A DNA stretch of 64,000 nt, taken from Nitrospira japonica (GTDB lineage: Bacteria > Nitrospirota > Thermodesulfovibrionia > UBA6902). The notes beneath the pieces were generated by a model. It was given only the letters and a program-made list of their open reading frames with translations. It was not told where the DNA came from and did not search any database. This document shows positions 46,805 to 55,311 of this stretch, in pieces. The stretch spans positions 62,001 to 126,000 of the forward strand of contig DYJL01000003.1 of NCBI GenBank assembly GCA_020723105.1. Direction: 5' to 3'. Every line of letters begins with the position of its first letter. Position 1 is the stretch's first letter. A program made the position numbers and the translations under genes.

Positions 46805-46883
46805 TGATATTTTGTCAGTAAGCGAACTTTATAAACAAATTCTAATGTATGTATATAGGTTAATTATCAAAACGGATATAAAC

Positions 46884-46899
46884 GCAATTATTATGCCAC
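46884..46899 (-). promoter_or_regulatory. Predicted sigma-54 (-24/-12) promoter of the core EPS operon
   Basis: On the minus strand the bases TGGCAT-AATAA-TTGCG match the consensus TGGCAC-N5-TTGCW at all but two positions, with exact spacing. It stands 80 bases upstream of the pseudo-receiver start in an AT-rich gap of 381 bases (46805-47185) that otherwise holds no credible gene. No clear palindrome was seen upstream. Confidence 0.65.
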
Positions 46900-47128
46900 T
46901 ACTACTATTTTGTCTTCAGCAAGCCTTACAAAAACTATTCACTAATTACAACTACTTGAATTTTCAAATATTATCTGGCAGGAATATCTCTATTTATATG
47001 CTTATTGATGGCATGACTAAGAAAGCTGACCAGCAAGATGGGCGCATTAAAACTGTATCGAAAATATACAATTTATATTTATATGACCTGAAAAGGTAAT
47101 TAAATCAGGACGGTGTGCTGTTCCAAAA

Positions 47129-47174
47129 GTTATGTATCCAAAGGATACACAACTTGCCCCGAATGCAGGCAAGT
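47129..47174 (-). terminator. Double hairpin after the NtrC-type activator gene
   Basis: Two stems lie just past the activator stop: ACTTGCC/GGCAAGT (7 base pairs) and GTTATGTATCC/GGATACACAAC (11 positions, one mismatch, 3-base loop). On the minus strand the second is followed by CTTTTGG, a weak T-tract. It may separate the regulatory pair from the core operon. Confidence 0.5.
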
Positions 47175-47185
47175 TACCAGAAATC

Positions 47186-48538
47186 TCAAGCCTTGGCACC
47201 CCTGAGTTTACTGTAAAGCGCCTTCCTTGTTATACCAAGGGCCTGTGCTGCTTTTGATTTATTCCCTTGAAACTTACTTAATGCCTTTAATACAGTCTCT
47301 ATCTCAAGCTCCCTTAAAGACTTTATGCTGTCAGTGCCAATACCGGTTTTAATATCCCTTATAATTTCCCTGGGAATATCCCTTAAACCTATTTCATCTC
47401 CCTTTGCAAGCACGACAGCCCTCTCTATAACATTTTCAAGTTCACGTAAATTCCCGGGCCATATGTACTGAAGGAAAATATTCATAACCTCGGAAGACAC
47501 AGAAGTAATACGTTTATCCTCCTGCTGAGAAAATTTGTCAATAAAATGTGTTACCAGAAGAGGTATATCGGCCTTTCTTTCTCTTAAAGGAGGCAGCTTA
47601 ATCTGCACCACATTTAACCGGTAATATAAATCCGCTCTGAAGTTTTTCAGTTTCACCTCTTTCTTTAAATCCCTGTTGGTTGAAGCTGTCAAACGGATAT
47701 CGATTTTGATTTTTTTACTACCTCCAATACGCTCTATTTCCTTTTCCTGAATCGCACGTAAGATCTTTGCCTGCAGAGCTAACTCCAGTTCACCAATCTC
47801 GTCAAGAAACAACGTCCCTGTATCCGCCTCTTCAAATTTTCCGATCCGCCTTGAAACAGCTCCGGTAAAAGCGCCTTTTTCATAACCAAAAAACTCTGCC
47901 TCAAGAAGTTCACGCGGCACCGCAGCACAGTTTACCGCTGTAAAAGGCCTGTAATGCCGATGACTTGTATAATGAATAGCCCTTGCAAGCAGTTCTTTAC
48001 CGGTCCCAGTCTCACCAATTATTAATACATTAGTGGATGAATCTTTAATCGTTTCAACCATTCTGAATATTTTTTCCATGCTTGCGCTTTTCCCGATAAT
48101 ATTTGAAAACCTGTATGTGGATTCAAGTTGATTACGCAAATCAGTAATTTCATTTTTGAGTTTTTTCTGTTCAACAGCTTTAGCTAATACAGCCTTGAGC
48201 TTTACGTAATCAGGAGGTTTGATAAAATAAAAAAAGGCCCCTTCTGTCATTGCCGTGACAGCAGAATCAACTGTTCCAAAAGCTGTTAGAAATATGACTG
48301 GAATGTCGGGATAGTTCGATTTTAAATAATCAAAAAAATACAGACCATCTTTTCCAGGCATCTTGAGGTCTGTAATAACTGCATCTATTCTTTCAGTCGA
48401 AACAATCTCCTGTGCCCTGTCCACTCTGTCTGCCTGATAGATATTGTATGAAGCTTCCCTGAGAATCGCTGAAAGGACCTTCAGGGCATTGGGTTCGTCA
48501 TCAACCAGAAGAATGTTTACTGACGGCTTATTATGCAT
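47186..48538 (-). CDS. NtrC-family sigma-54-dependent response regulator
   Basis: The start at 48538 ([17 protein letters not shown]) overlaps the kinase stop by eight bases; the track's longer form reads through the kinase gene in another frame. The 450-residue protein has a full receiver domain (Asp57, Lys107), an AAA+ domain with Walker A GETGTGKE (175-182) and the sigma-54 contact GAFTGA (222-227), and a C-terminal Fis-type helix-turn-helix ([20 protein letters not shown]). It probably activates the -24/-12 promoters found in this window. Generic NtrC features are stronger than those of PrsR, so no symbol is given. Confidence 0.92.
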   Translation of the reverse strand: MHNKPSVNILLVDDEPNALKVLSAILREASYNIYQADRVDRAQEIVSTERIDAVITDLKMPGKDGLYFFDYLKSNYPDIPVIFLTAFGTVDSAVTAMTEGAFFYFIKPPDYVKLKAVLAKAVEQKKLKNEITDLRNQLESTYRFSNIIGKSASMEKIFRMVETIKDSSTNVLIIGETGTGKELLARAIHYTSHRHYRPFTAVNCAAVPRELLEAEFFGYEKGAFTGAVSRRIGKFEEADTGTLFLDEIGELELALQAKILRAIQEKEIERIGGSKKIKIDIRLTASTNRDLKKEVKLKNFRADLYYRLNVVQIKLPPLRERKADIPLLVTHFIDKFSQQEDKRITSVSSEVMNIFLQYIWPGNLRELENVIERAVVLAKGDEIGLRDIPREIIRDIKTGIGTDSIKSLRELEIETVLKALSKFQGNKSKAAQALGITRKALYSKLRGAKA

Positions 48539-49544
48539 TTTTGTGCACCGGAAAAAAGATCCTGAACGTTGTTCCCTTGCCTTTAACACTCTCCCATAAC
48601 AATTTTCCATTATGAGACTTAATAATCTCTCTGGAAAGAAAAATGCCAAACCCTCTGTGACTGCTTTCCGAATTGTCAGAGAGTTCACCAAGGATATTTA
48701 GTTTTTTTCTGGAAATCCCTTTTCCTGTATCAGCTATTTCTATTACAATATAATCAAGGTCTTTTTCCCATGATGAATAGGTCCTTATGGCAAGGTTTCC
48801 ACCTTTTGGCATTGCTTCAAAGGCATTATTGATAATATTAAACAAAGCCTGTTCAATCTGAAAGGGGTCGGCGTTTATCCGCGGCAAACCAGAAAAATCA
48901 TATGAAATATTAATACGCTGTATTTCAGCACGCGGTGTTATCATAGTAAGTATCCTTTTGAGAATGTCGTTGGGACTTACCATGACAGATTTTATTCCTC
49001 CGTGAGCTGCACTCAAAAAATTGGAAATAAAATTATCAAGCTTGTTGATTTCATCATTTATTATTGTGCTGAATTCAAGAAGTGTAGCCTCATGTCCGTA
49101 TTTCTCACGCAGATAGACTACCGCACCTTTTATAGCATTTAGAGGATTCCTTACGCCATGAGCAAGAGATGAAGCTATTTTCCCGATTTCAATCATCTTC
49201 TCCTCAGAGTTTGAAAATCTTTTCTCTGTTGCATTTCGTTTTGTAATGTTAGTAAACAGAACATTAACCTCACAGACCTTCCCACGTTCATTTTTTATTG
49301 GGGAAATCTCAACACAAAAAGAGGAATCCGTTCCAATGAGGCATCTGTTTCCGAAATTTCTCAAATTCCTCTTTTTACCATCATCAAAAACAAGTTTCAC
49401 TTTGTCGAATAGAAGAGGGAATACCTTGTTAAGTTTCTTGCCAATCATGCTTTTTGCAGACCTGTGACTTATTTTCTCCATACTTGTATTCCAGGTCTTT
49501 ATTACAAAGGCTTTATTAATACGAAAGAAATGTTTATTTACCAT
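48531..49544 (-). CDS. NtrB-like sensor histidine kinase, soluble
   Basis: An N-terminal PAS-like domain (residues about 1-105) precedes the HisKA box SLAHGVRNPLNAIKG with His129, followed by HATPase motifs NIINNAFEAM and IADTGKGISRKK. No membrane helix is present, so it senses a cytoplasmic cue. It is the partner of the adjacent NtrC-type regulator through an eight-base gene overlap. It is much shorter than the PrsK kinases of other PEP-CTERM loci and lacks their membrane domain. Confidence 0.9.
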   Translation of the reverse strand: MVNKHFFRINKAFVIKTWNTSMEKISHRSAKSMIGKKLNKVFPLLFDKVKLVFDDGKKRNLRNFGNRCLIGTDSSFCVEISPIKNERGKVCEVNVLFTNITKRNATEKRFSNSEEKMIEIGKIASSLAHGVRNPLNAIKGAVVYLREKYGHEATLLEFSTIINDEINKLDNFISNFLSAAHGGIKSVMVSPNDILKRILTMITPRAEIQRINISYDFSGLPRINADPFQIEQALFNIINNAFEAMPKGGNLAIRTYSSWEKDLDYIVIEIADTGKGISRKKLNILGELSDNSESSHRGFGIFLSREIIKSHNGKLLWESVKGKGTTFRIFFPVHKNA

Positions 49545-49598
49545 ATGCTTCTTAATTTGAAAATTTTTCTTCTTCAGCGGGCAGTAACAAGTGGCCTG

Positions 49599-50345
49599 TC
49601 AATCTCTGATAAATTCTTTATACAGTTCCGGGTCTTTATCTGACATCGTCTGTTCTATCTTATCTATCTCTCCCAGATACGGGGTCCGAATACCATGATA
49701 ATCAACAGGATCACCAATGGCATTAAACATCAGTCCAAATTTATCAAGTAAAACTATAATCCCTTTTGTCATAACAGCATACCAATAGTTTAATTGCCTT
49801 CGCTTGCTTTCCTGATATATTGCTTTATATAAGCTAAGAATTATCTCGTGTTTTTTTCGCCTTTCAATTTGAGATGCGCCAGGTCGTAGAGAGGTATTCT
49901 TATATCTGTTTTTGTCTTCAAAGCGTCTGTTGTATGAATAATTGTTTGAAAAATCAAAACTTCCGATGCTTCTTCTATCTTCATCCGGCCCATATATATA
50001 TTTGTCCTCAACCCTTCTCCTGAAATCCCTATGTATTGCCAGCCTTGAAATCTCAACTGTTTTTTGTCTGGGAATCTGATCTGTATTAATATCCAACTGG
50101 CAGTATTTCTCAATTGGGAAACCTTCCCTTGAATCAGGTATCAATCTTATCGCCCCAATGATTTTGCCTGTATAATCTCTCACAGCAAAATGCAATGCAT
50201 AATTATCATATACGTCTGTCAAGATTCCATTCGAATATTTCTCCGGCTTTTCAAACCCCCATTCCAGACAATATATTTTATATCTCAGCCTGTAGATTTC
50301 AGTCAGATCTTTTTCATCTGAGACTGTGAACACTGTAAACGACAT
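49599..50345 (-). CDS. PEP-CTERM/exosortase-associated acyltransferase (N-acyl homoserine lactone synthase-like fold)
   Basis: The start at 50345 (MSFTVFTVSDEKDLTEIYRLRY) is chosen over 50399 because the longer form adds a hydrophobic tail unlike this family. EIYRLRYKIYCLEWGFEKP matches the autoinducer-synthase/GNAT fold, and ISRLAIHRDFRRR is the acceptor-side motif. It matches the TIGR03694 exosortase-associated acyltransferase group. It may acylate a component of the sorting or polysaccharide system. Its exact substrate is unknown. It has its own spacer of over 500 bases upstream. Confidence 0.85.
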   Translation of the reverse strand: MSFTVFTVSDEKDLTEIYRLRYKIYCLEWGFEKPEKYSNGILTDVYDNYALHFAVRDYTGKIIGAIRLIPDSREGFPIEKYCQLDINTDQIPRQKTVEISRLAIHRDFRRRVEDKYIYGPDEDRRSIGSFDFSNNYSYNRRFEDKNRYKNTSLRPGASQIERRKKHEIILSLYKAIYQESKRRQLNYWYAVMTKGIIVLLDKFGLMFNAIGDPVDYHGIRTPYLGEIDKIEQTMSDKDPELYKEFIRD

Positions 50346-50422
50346 AAGGCATTCTCTCAATAAAATAAAAATTATTAAGCAACAAATAAAATCCAACAAT
50401 TGTTCTATAGGTATGACGCCCT

Positions 50423-50450
50423 ATAATAACATAATAGTGTGACATGGCAA
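50423..50450 (-). promoter_or_regulatory. Possible sigma-70 promoter for the acyltransferase
   Basis: On the minus strand TTGCCA and TATTAT are separated by 16 bases and lie about 80 bases before the start at 50345. This is a plain motif match in AT-rich DNA, so false positives are common. Confidence 0.3.
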
Positions 50451-50593
50451 AAGCCGCACACAAAGGTTACAGTGCCAGATTTCCATAATAGCAAACCGTG
50501 CAATGCAGTAAAGATTACAACAGAGCATAGCCATAGTTATCATTCTCATAAATTATTTAATGAATTGTCTGGTCCTGACGCCCCGGACTTTAA

Positions 50594-50618
50594 CTAACAT
50601 TATATTAGATAATGTTAG
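50594..50618. promoter_or_regulatory. Palindrome next to the PEP-CTERM gene promoter
   Basis: CTAACATTAT and ATAATGTTAG form a perfect 10-base inverted repeat with a 5-base spacer. It ends 7 bases upstream of the -24 box. It could bind a dimeric regulator, or help DNA bending; it is nearer to the promoter than usual enhancer sites. Confidence 0.6.
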
Positions 50619-50625
50619 CAGTTTC

Positions 50626-50641
50626 TGGCATAATATTTGCA
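50626..50641 (+). promoter_or_regulatory. Predicted sigma-54 promoter of the DUF1566-like PEP-CTERM gene
   Basis: TGGCAT-AATAT-TTGCA matches the -24/-12 consensus with perfect spacing, differing only at the sixth base. The expected transcript starts about 220 bases upstream of the gene, leaving a long leader with a short ORF. Confidence 0.75.
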
Positions 50642-50769
50642 GATATTTCTGATGTTGTTGAGGGACATGGGAAAATTTTTGGGCCTAATCATCATTCAAT
50701 TTTTTTTAACGGCACAGAAGTTTTTATCCATTCAGAAGCAATTTACTTCAAAATCAAAATGGAGGGGAC

Positions 50770-50799
50770 ATGAAAACAAGAAATAAATTTTATCCTTAA
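50770..50799 (+). CDS. Possible 9-residue leader peptide
   Basis: An ATG with a strong site (GGAGGGGAC directly upstream) opens a nine-codon ORF, MKTRNKFYP, in the leader of the PEP-CTERM gene. It may be a real leader peptide, the start of a lost PEP-CTERM signal peptide, or chance. It is too short for the ORF track. Confidence 0.3.
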   Translation: MKTRNKFYP

Positions 50800-50872
50800 T
50801 ATTTCAATCAATTTCAGAAATCAATCTATTCAGTACAAACAACTATAACCTGAGAAAAATGGGGGACACTCA

Positions 50873-51448
50873 ATGAAAAGATTTATCACTCTAATCGCAG
50901 CAACAATGTTTTTATATGCACTGGCAGGGCCTGCTTATGCAACATTAATAGACAAAGGGAACGGCCTTATATATGATGATGATTTCAATATTACATGGCT
51001 TCAGGATGCAAACTATTCCGGCGTTACTATGACATGGGCTGATGCAAACACATGGGCTTCAGACCTTGTTTTCCAGGGTTTTGACGACTGGAGGCTTCCC
51101 ATATCTGACACTTGTTCAGGAAATACCTGCACCGGAAGCGAGATGGGGCACCTCTTTTATACCAAGGGAATCACATCGTCTTCAAACGGTCTGTTTCAAA
51201 ATGTGAAACCTTCCTTATACTGGGCTGCGACAGAATATGACAACGCTCAATCGTGGCGTTTTAATTTCTTATACGGGACCCAAAGCCTCGGGGACAAGAC
51301 ACAAAAGCGTTATGCATGGGCTGTCAGAAACGGAGATGTAACTCCTCCAGTGGCGCCTGAGCCGGTAAGTGCGATATTATTTGTTACAGGGGGGATGGTA
51401 TTAAGCGCAAAAATATACAGGAATAAAAGAAGAGCTCCTAATTCGTAA
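50873..51448 (+). CDS. PEP-CTERM sorted protein with DUF1566-like domain
   Basis: A signal peptide (residues 1-24, ending AYA) leads into a DUF1566/Lcl-type domain: DKGNGLIYDDDFNITWLQDA and DDWRLP are typical. Two Cys pair up in SDTCSGNTCTGS. The C-terminus has the exosortase anchor: PEP at residue 162, a hydrophobic stretch AILFVTGGMVLSAKIY, and a basic tail. GGGGGA precedes the ATG. It should be exported and then attached by an exosortase not encoded here. The upstream sigma-54 promoter ties it to the locus regulator. Confidence 0.88.
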   Translation: MKRFITLIAATMFLYALAGPAYATLIDKGNGLIYDDDFNITWLQDANYSGVTMTWADANTWASDLVFQGFDDWRLPISDTCSGNTCTGSEMGHLFYTKGITSSSNGLFQNVKPSLYWAATEYDNAQSWRFNFLYGTQSLGDKTQKRYAWAVRNGDVTPPVAPEPVSAILFVTGGMVLSAKIYRNKRRAPNS

Positions 51449-51470
51449 TATTTTCCTTTTCTTAGAAAGC

Positions 51471-51510
51471 TGATCATAGATATCCTGCAATTTCAGAGTA
51501 TCTATGATCA
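51471..51510. terminator. Bidirectional hairpin between convergent genes
   Basis: TGATCATAGATA and TATCTATGATCA form a perfect 12-base-pair stem with a 16-base loop. It lies between the end of the plus-strand PEP-CTERM gene and the end of rnhB. No T-tract is clear, but the place fits a shared transcription end. Confidence 0.6.
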
Positions 51511-51526
51511 CTCTTCTATGACTTAA

Positions 51527-52192
51527 TTATCTATAAGGAGTAGGGGATAGAAAGAGGGGAACCTCGGCTACTCTTCTGAAACTCTTTCTGTGAATAGGAC
51601 ATGGGCCATATGAGTTTATGCATTTGATATGCTCTTGTGTTGAGTAACCCTTGTGACTTTTGAAATTATATGCAGGATACTTTTCATGATAGTCAAGCAT
51701 AATATCATCCCTTACAACTTTTGCAATAATTGACGCTACAGCAATTGAGGCGCTTACTGATTCACCTTTTATTATTGATTGCTGACTGATATTGATATCC
51801 GGGAGGTTAACAGCATCTATTAATAATATGTCCGGTCTTAACTTCAGGTCCCCTACTGCAAGTTTCATTGCAAGTTTCGTTGACTGAAGAATATTAATCC
51901 TGTCAATGACATCGGCCTCAACTATCCCAACACCAATAGAAACAGCATGATTGACAATCTTCCAGAAAAGGTCTTTCTTCTCACCTTCAGCAACAATCTT
52001 TTTTGAATCCCTGATTCCTTCTATTATCAGGCCTTCTGGAAGTATCACAGCGGCAGCCACTACAGGACCGGCAAGCGGCCCCCTGCCGGCTTCATCAATG
52101 CCGGCAATGACGGAGTTTTTCTGCCGAATATTTTCATCATAAGAAAAGATTCTGGAGGTTTCTGTCTTCCTGGACGCTTTACGGGGGGACAT
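51527..52192 (-). CDS. rnhB: Ribonuclease HII
   Basis: The 221-residue protein has the RNase HII active-site block AGIDEAGRGPLAGPVVAAAV, with further motifs DSKKIVAEG, LIDAVNLPD and ASIIAKVVRDDIM. It removes ribonucleotides from DNA by cutting at RNA-DNA junctions. The short N-terminal extension (about 30 residues) is charged. It is the last gene of the ribosome/translation operon, after rplS, with a strong hairpin in the gap. The length is slightly above the usual 200. Confidence 0.95.
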   Translation of the reverse strand: MSPRKASRKTETSRIFSYDENIRQKNSVIAGIDEAGRGPLAGPVVAAAVILPEGLIIEGIRDSKKIVAEGEKKDLFWKIVNHAVSIGVGIVEADVIDRINILQSTKLAMKLAVGDLKLRPDILLIDAVNLPDINISQQSIIKGESVSASIAVASIIAKVVRDDIMLDYHEKYPAYNFKSHKGYSTQEHIKCINSYGPCPIHRKSFRRVAEVPLFLSPTPYR

Positions 52193-52203
52193 AAATCAAG
52201 ATC

Positions 52204-52243
52204 ATTTGTTAGTTGTTAGTTTTCAGGCTAACAACTAACAAAT
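52204..52243. terminator. Perfect 16-base-pair hairpin between rplS and rnhB
   Basis: TTTGTTAGTTGTTAG and CTAACAACTAACAAA pair perfectly, extended by one A-T pair, around an 8-base loop. It directly follows the rplS stop on the minus strand and precedes rnhB. No T-tract follows, so it may be a processing or attenuation stem rather than a full terminator. Confidence 0.6.
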
Positions 52244-52250
52244 TATTTAT

Positions 52251-52613
52251 TTACTGTTGCTGGGTTTCACTAAAGGCCTTCTCTTTGACTTTAGTAGCAG
52301 CCTTACCCTTTTTGCCTCTGAGATAATAAAGTTTCGCTCTTCTTACCTGTCCTTCTTTTATAACTTTAATGTCCTCAATCAAGGGGGAATTCAGCGGGAA
52401 TATCTTCTCAACACCAATGCCATATGAAATCTTTCTTACCATAAAGGTCTCGCGTGTACCGCTTCCCTTTCTTCCAATGACAACACCCGTATAAGCCTGA
52501 ACTCTCTCTTTGTCCCCTTCTTTAACTTTCATATTTACAGTAATTGTGTCGCCAACCCTGAAATTTGGCATCTCCCTTTTGTATCCTTCTTCTACTACAT
52601 TAATAGCATTCAT
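52251..52613 (-). CDS. rplS: Large ribosomal subunit protein bL19
   Basis: The protein is 120 residues with the L19 hallmarks MPNFRVGDTITVNMKVKEG, QAYTGVVIGRKGSG, and SPLIEDIKVIKEGQVRRAKLYYLRGKKGKAA. It sits at the interface of the two subunits. It lies four bases downstream of trmD, the usual order. The C-terminal tail (KVKEKAFSETQQQ) is slightly extended. Confidence 0.97.
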   Translation of the reverse strand: MNAINVVEEGYKREMPNFRVGDTITVNMKVKEGDKERVQAYTGVVIGRKGSGTRETFMVRKISYGIGVEKIFPLNSPLIEDIKVIKEGQVRRAKLYYLRGKKGKAATKVKEKAFSETQQQ

Positions 52614-52617
52614 TATG

Positions 52618-53346
52618 TCATTCCTCCTTTAATTCGGACAGTATTTTTTTATCCTGTTCTGTCAGTTCAACTTTCTCAATAAGATCAGGTCTTACCTTTA
52701 ATGTTTTCCTCAAAGATTCTCTTCTTCTCCAAAGCCCTATCTCCTTATGATTGCCAGATACAAGAACATCTGGAACCTGCATTCCTCTGAATTCCCTGGG
52801 CCTTGTATAATGCGGATAGTCAAGCAAACCCCATGAAAACGATTCATCCTCAATTGACTTTTCGTCACCAAGGGCCCCTGGTAAAAGTCTTGCAACCGCA
52901 TCAATTATAACAAGAGCAGCAAGTTCGCCGCCTGTTATCACATAATCACCGATAGAAACTTCCTCGTCTACTAATACCTTTATTCTCTCATCAAGGCCTT
53001 CATAACGACCGCAGATAAATACAAATCTCTTTTCTTCTCTTGAGTAAGCCTCTGCTATTGCCTGACTAAAAGGCTTCCCCTGCGGACTCAGCAGAACTAC
53101 TTTCCGAGGTTCACCGTCTCCTTTAAGAAAATCCAAAGCCCCAAATATCGGTTCGGGCTTAAAAACCATGCCAGCCCCTCCACCATATGGATAATCATCA
53201 ACTGTCCTGTGCGGGCCTGATGCAAAGTCACGTATATTATACAGCGTTACTTCAAGTAAGTCTTTCTCACACGCCCGCTTTAGAATGCTTTCATTAAGAT
53301 AGGCAGTCAGAATATCGGGGAAGAGCGTCAGGACATCACATTTCAT
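52618..53346 (-). CDS. trmD: tRNA (guanine-N1-)-methyltransferase
   Basis: The start at ATG 53346 is preferred over the TTG two codons upstream. The SPOUT knot motifs are clear: GGGAGMVFKPEPIFGAL, ICGRYEGLDERI and SIGDYVITGGELAALVIIDAVAR. It methylates G37 of tRNAs to prevent frameshifting. It follows khpA after 26 bases; the rimM gene normally found between them is absent. Length (about 242) is normal. Confidence 0.96.
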   Translation of the reverse strand: MKCDVLTLFPDILTAYLNESILKRACEKDLLEVTLYNIRDFASGPHRTVDDYPYGGGAGMVFKPEPIFGALDFLKGDGEPRKVVLLSPQGKPFSQAIAEAYSREEKRFVFICGRYEGLDERIKVLVDEEVSIGDYVITGGELAALVIIDAVARLLPGALGDEKSIEDESFSWGLLDYPHYTRPREFRGMQVPDVLVSGNHKEIGLWRRRESLRKTLKVRPDLIEKVELTEQDKKILSELKEE

Positions 53347-53372
53347 TTGCAATAAAGAAGTGAAAAACTCTT

Positions 53373-53603
53373 TTATTCCAGTATCTCAAGAACGCAGCGT
53401 TTACCAAGCTTTGTACCGGCAGCACTCAGAATCGTCCTCATTGACCGGGCTGTTTTTCCCTGCTTTCCGATCACCTTGCCAAGATCAGACGTAGCTACAC
53501 GAAGTTCATAAACAGTGGTTCTTTCTCCGTCTACTTCTGCCACTGATACTTCCTCTGGTTTATCTACCAGAGCCTTCGCCATTTGTTCAATGAGTGATTT
53601 CAT
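53373..53603 (-). CDS. khpA: KH-domain RNA-binding protein
   Basis: The start at 53603 ([19 protein letters not shown]) is selected because GGAGGT stands at ideal distance; the longer form would read through this site. The 76-residue protein has the single KH motif [16 protein letters not shown]. In many bacteria KhpA binds RNA with KhpB. It lies between rpsP and trmD, the usual position. Confidence 0.93.
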   Translation of the reverse strand: MKSLIEQMAKALVDKPEEVSVAEVDGERTTVYELRVATSDLGKVIGKQGKTARSMRTILSAAGTKLGKRCVLEILE

Positions 53604-53632
53604 ATCCACCTCCATAGCATTTGGGCTGCCTT

Positions 53633-53869
53633 TTACAGTCCCGAAATTTTCAAAAGTTTCTTTACAACAGAAGTTGGTTGTGCTCCGCAGCCAAGCCAGT
53701 ACTTGGCCCTTTCTGTATCTATCTTAATCTCAGAAGGGTCTTTCATCGGATCATATGTCCCAATAATCTCTATAAAGGGGCCATCTCTTCTAACTTTTGA
53801 TTCGGCAACAATTACTCTGTAAAAAGGCTTCTTCTTGGCGCCTTTTCTTGTCAGTCTTATCTTTACCAA
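53633..53869 (-). CDS. rpsP: Small ribosomal subunit protein bS16
   Basis: The protein is 78 residues: [41 protein letters not shown] is the normal N-terminus of S16 (shown in part by its family motif). The start codon is TTG, with GGAGG seven bases before it. It begins the translation sub-operon after ffh, with a 123-base spacer. No gene or RNA is seen in the spacer. Confidence 0.97.
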   Translation of the reverse strand: MVKIRLTRKGAKKKPFYRVIVAESKVRRDGPFIEIIGTYDPMKDPSEIKIDTERAKYWLGCGAQPTSVVKKLLKISGL

Positions 53870-53992
53870 ACTATTTCCTCCATATCAAAAATATTTAATG
53901 ATACAGGATACACAATATAATATAAAAAATTCAAGTCGTTTATCAGTTCTTCTGTCCCAATGTTTTATGAATGAGGGAATGGCTGAAAATAG

Positions 53993-55309
53993 TTAGAATT
54001 TAAACTGTGGCATCCTGAATTTACCACTTTTAAATTTCTTCAGCATCTTCTTCATTTCCAAATACTGTTTAAGCAGCCTGTTTACATCGGCAACTGAAGT
54101 CCCGCTCCCGTCAGCAATCCGCTTTTTTCGGCTGCCGTTCAGTATAACATAATTCCTTCTTTCCTGTTTTGTCATTGAGCTAATAATTGCTTCAACCTTT
54201 ACAAAGGCCTTGTCGTCAATATTAACACCCTTTATCTGTTTACCAAGCCCTGGAATCATCCCGAGGATATTTTCAAGAGGACCCATTTTCTTTATCTGTT
54301 TAATCTGGTTCTTGAGATCCTCAAAAGTAAAACTGTCTTTTCTCAATTTCTCTTCAAGCTTAAGGGCTTCCTCCACATCAACTGCTTCCTGTGCCTTCTC
54401 TACAAGCGATACCACATCCCCCATACCAAGAATCCTTGATGCCATCCGCTCAGGATGAAAGACCTCAAGAAATTCAATCTTCTCGCCTACGCCGATCAAT
54501 TTAATCGGCTTGCCAGTCACGGCAACAATTGACAGGGCCGCTCCGCCGCGTGCATCTCCATCCATCTTGGTAAGAATGACTCCGTTAATATCGAGTCTGT
54601 CATTAAAAGTCTTTGCAATATTTACAGCATCCTGTCCGGTCATGGCGTCTGCTACAAGCAAAATTTCCTTTGGCTTCGCCTCTCGCTTCAGGTTTTCAAG
54701 TTCTTTCATTAACTGCTCATCTATATGAAGCCGGCCGGCCGTGTCAAGTATTAAAACATCCCTTCCATCCTGATTTGATTTCTTGAGGGCTTCTGGATAA
54801 ATTCTGACAGGATCATCTCCGGGCTTCGTTGCATAAACTGGCACGTCAATCTGTAAACCAAGCGATTTCAACTGGTCAATCGCTGCAGGTCTTCCTGTAT
54901 CCAACGCAACAAGCATAGGCCGTCTTCCGTCTTTTTTAAAATTGTTTGCGAGTTTTGCGGCAGTTGTCGTTTTACCAGAACCGTGAAGGCCTACAAGCAT
55001 TACAATTGTAGGAGGATTGGGAGCAAGATTTATCTTTTGAAAGCCCCCGCCCATTAAAGCACACAGTTCATCATGGACTATTTTTACAACCTGTTGTCCG
55101 GGAGTAATGCTTTCAATTACTTCTTTACCTGCAGACTTTTGCTTTACTCTCTCGGTAAAATCCTTTACTACCTTAAAATTAACATCAGCCTCAAGAAGCG
55201 CCATTCTAATTTCCTTCATGGCTTCAATAATATCTTCTTCTTTCAGAAACCCGCGGCCCTTTAATTTTTTAAAAACACCTTCTAATTTTTCTGATAATGA
55301 TTCAAACAC
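53993..55309 (-). CDS. ffh: Signal recognition particle GTPase Ffh
   Basis: The NG domain has GLHGSGKTTTAAKLA (G1), DTAGR (G3) and TKMDGDARGGAALS (G4), and the M domain ends with GSRKKRIADGSGTSVADVNRLLKQYLEMKKMLKKF. It binds SRP RNA and signal sequences for co-translational export. The LDTGRPAA segment differs from the common DTYRPAA by Gly for Tyr. It follows trxB with a two-base gap. No SRP RNA gene was seen nearby. Confidence 0.97.
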   Translation of the reverse strand: MFESLSEKLEGVFKKLKGRGFLKEEDIIEAMKEIRMALLEADVNFKVVKDFTERVKQKSAGKEVIESITPGQQVVKIVHDELCALMGGGFQKINLAPNPPTIVMLVGLHGSGKTTTAAKLANNFKKDGRRPMLVALDTGRPAAIDQLKSLGLQIDVPVYATKPGDDPVRIYPEALKKSNQDGRDVLILDTAGRLHIDEQLMKELENLKREAKPKEILLVADAMTGQDAVNIAKTFNDRLDINGVILTKMDGDARGGAALSIVAVTGKPIKLIGVGEKIEFLEVFHPERMASRILGMGDVVSLVEKAQEAVDVEEALKLEEKLRKDSFTFEDLKNQIKQIKKMGPLENILGMIPGLGKQIKGVNIDDKAFVKVEAIISSMTKQERRNYVILNGSRKKRIADGSGTSVADVNRLLKQYLEMKKMLKKFKSGKFRMPQFKF

Positions 55310-55311
55310 TG

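Noticed and set aside
46740-47099. Plus-strand ORF of 119 residues opposite the pseudo-receiver start
   Set aside because: AT-rich, overlaps the receiver gene and the sigma-54 promoter, and shows no protein-like pattern.
47186-48538. Naming the activator PrsR
   Set aside because: Its domains and motifs are those of any NtrC protein; the remembered PrsR receiver opening is different, so a symbol was not given.
50445-50459. A second sigma-54 box near 50445 (TGGCAAAAGCCGCAC)
   Set aside because: The -12 element is not TTGC at the required 12-base distance.
53870-53992. SRP RNA gene in the gap next to ffh
   Set aside because: The gap is AT-rich and lacks the conserved GGAA-tetraloop stem; only the rpsP ribosome site is clear.
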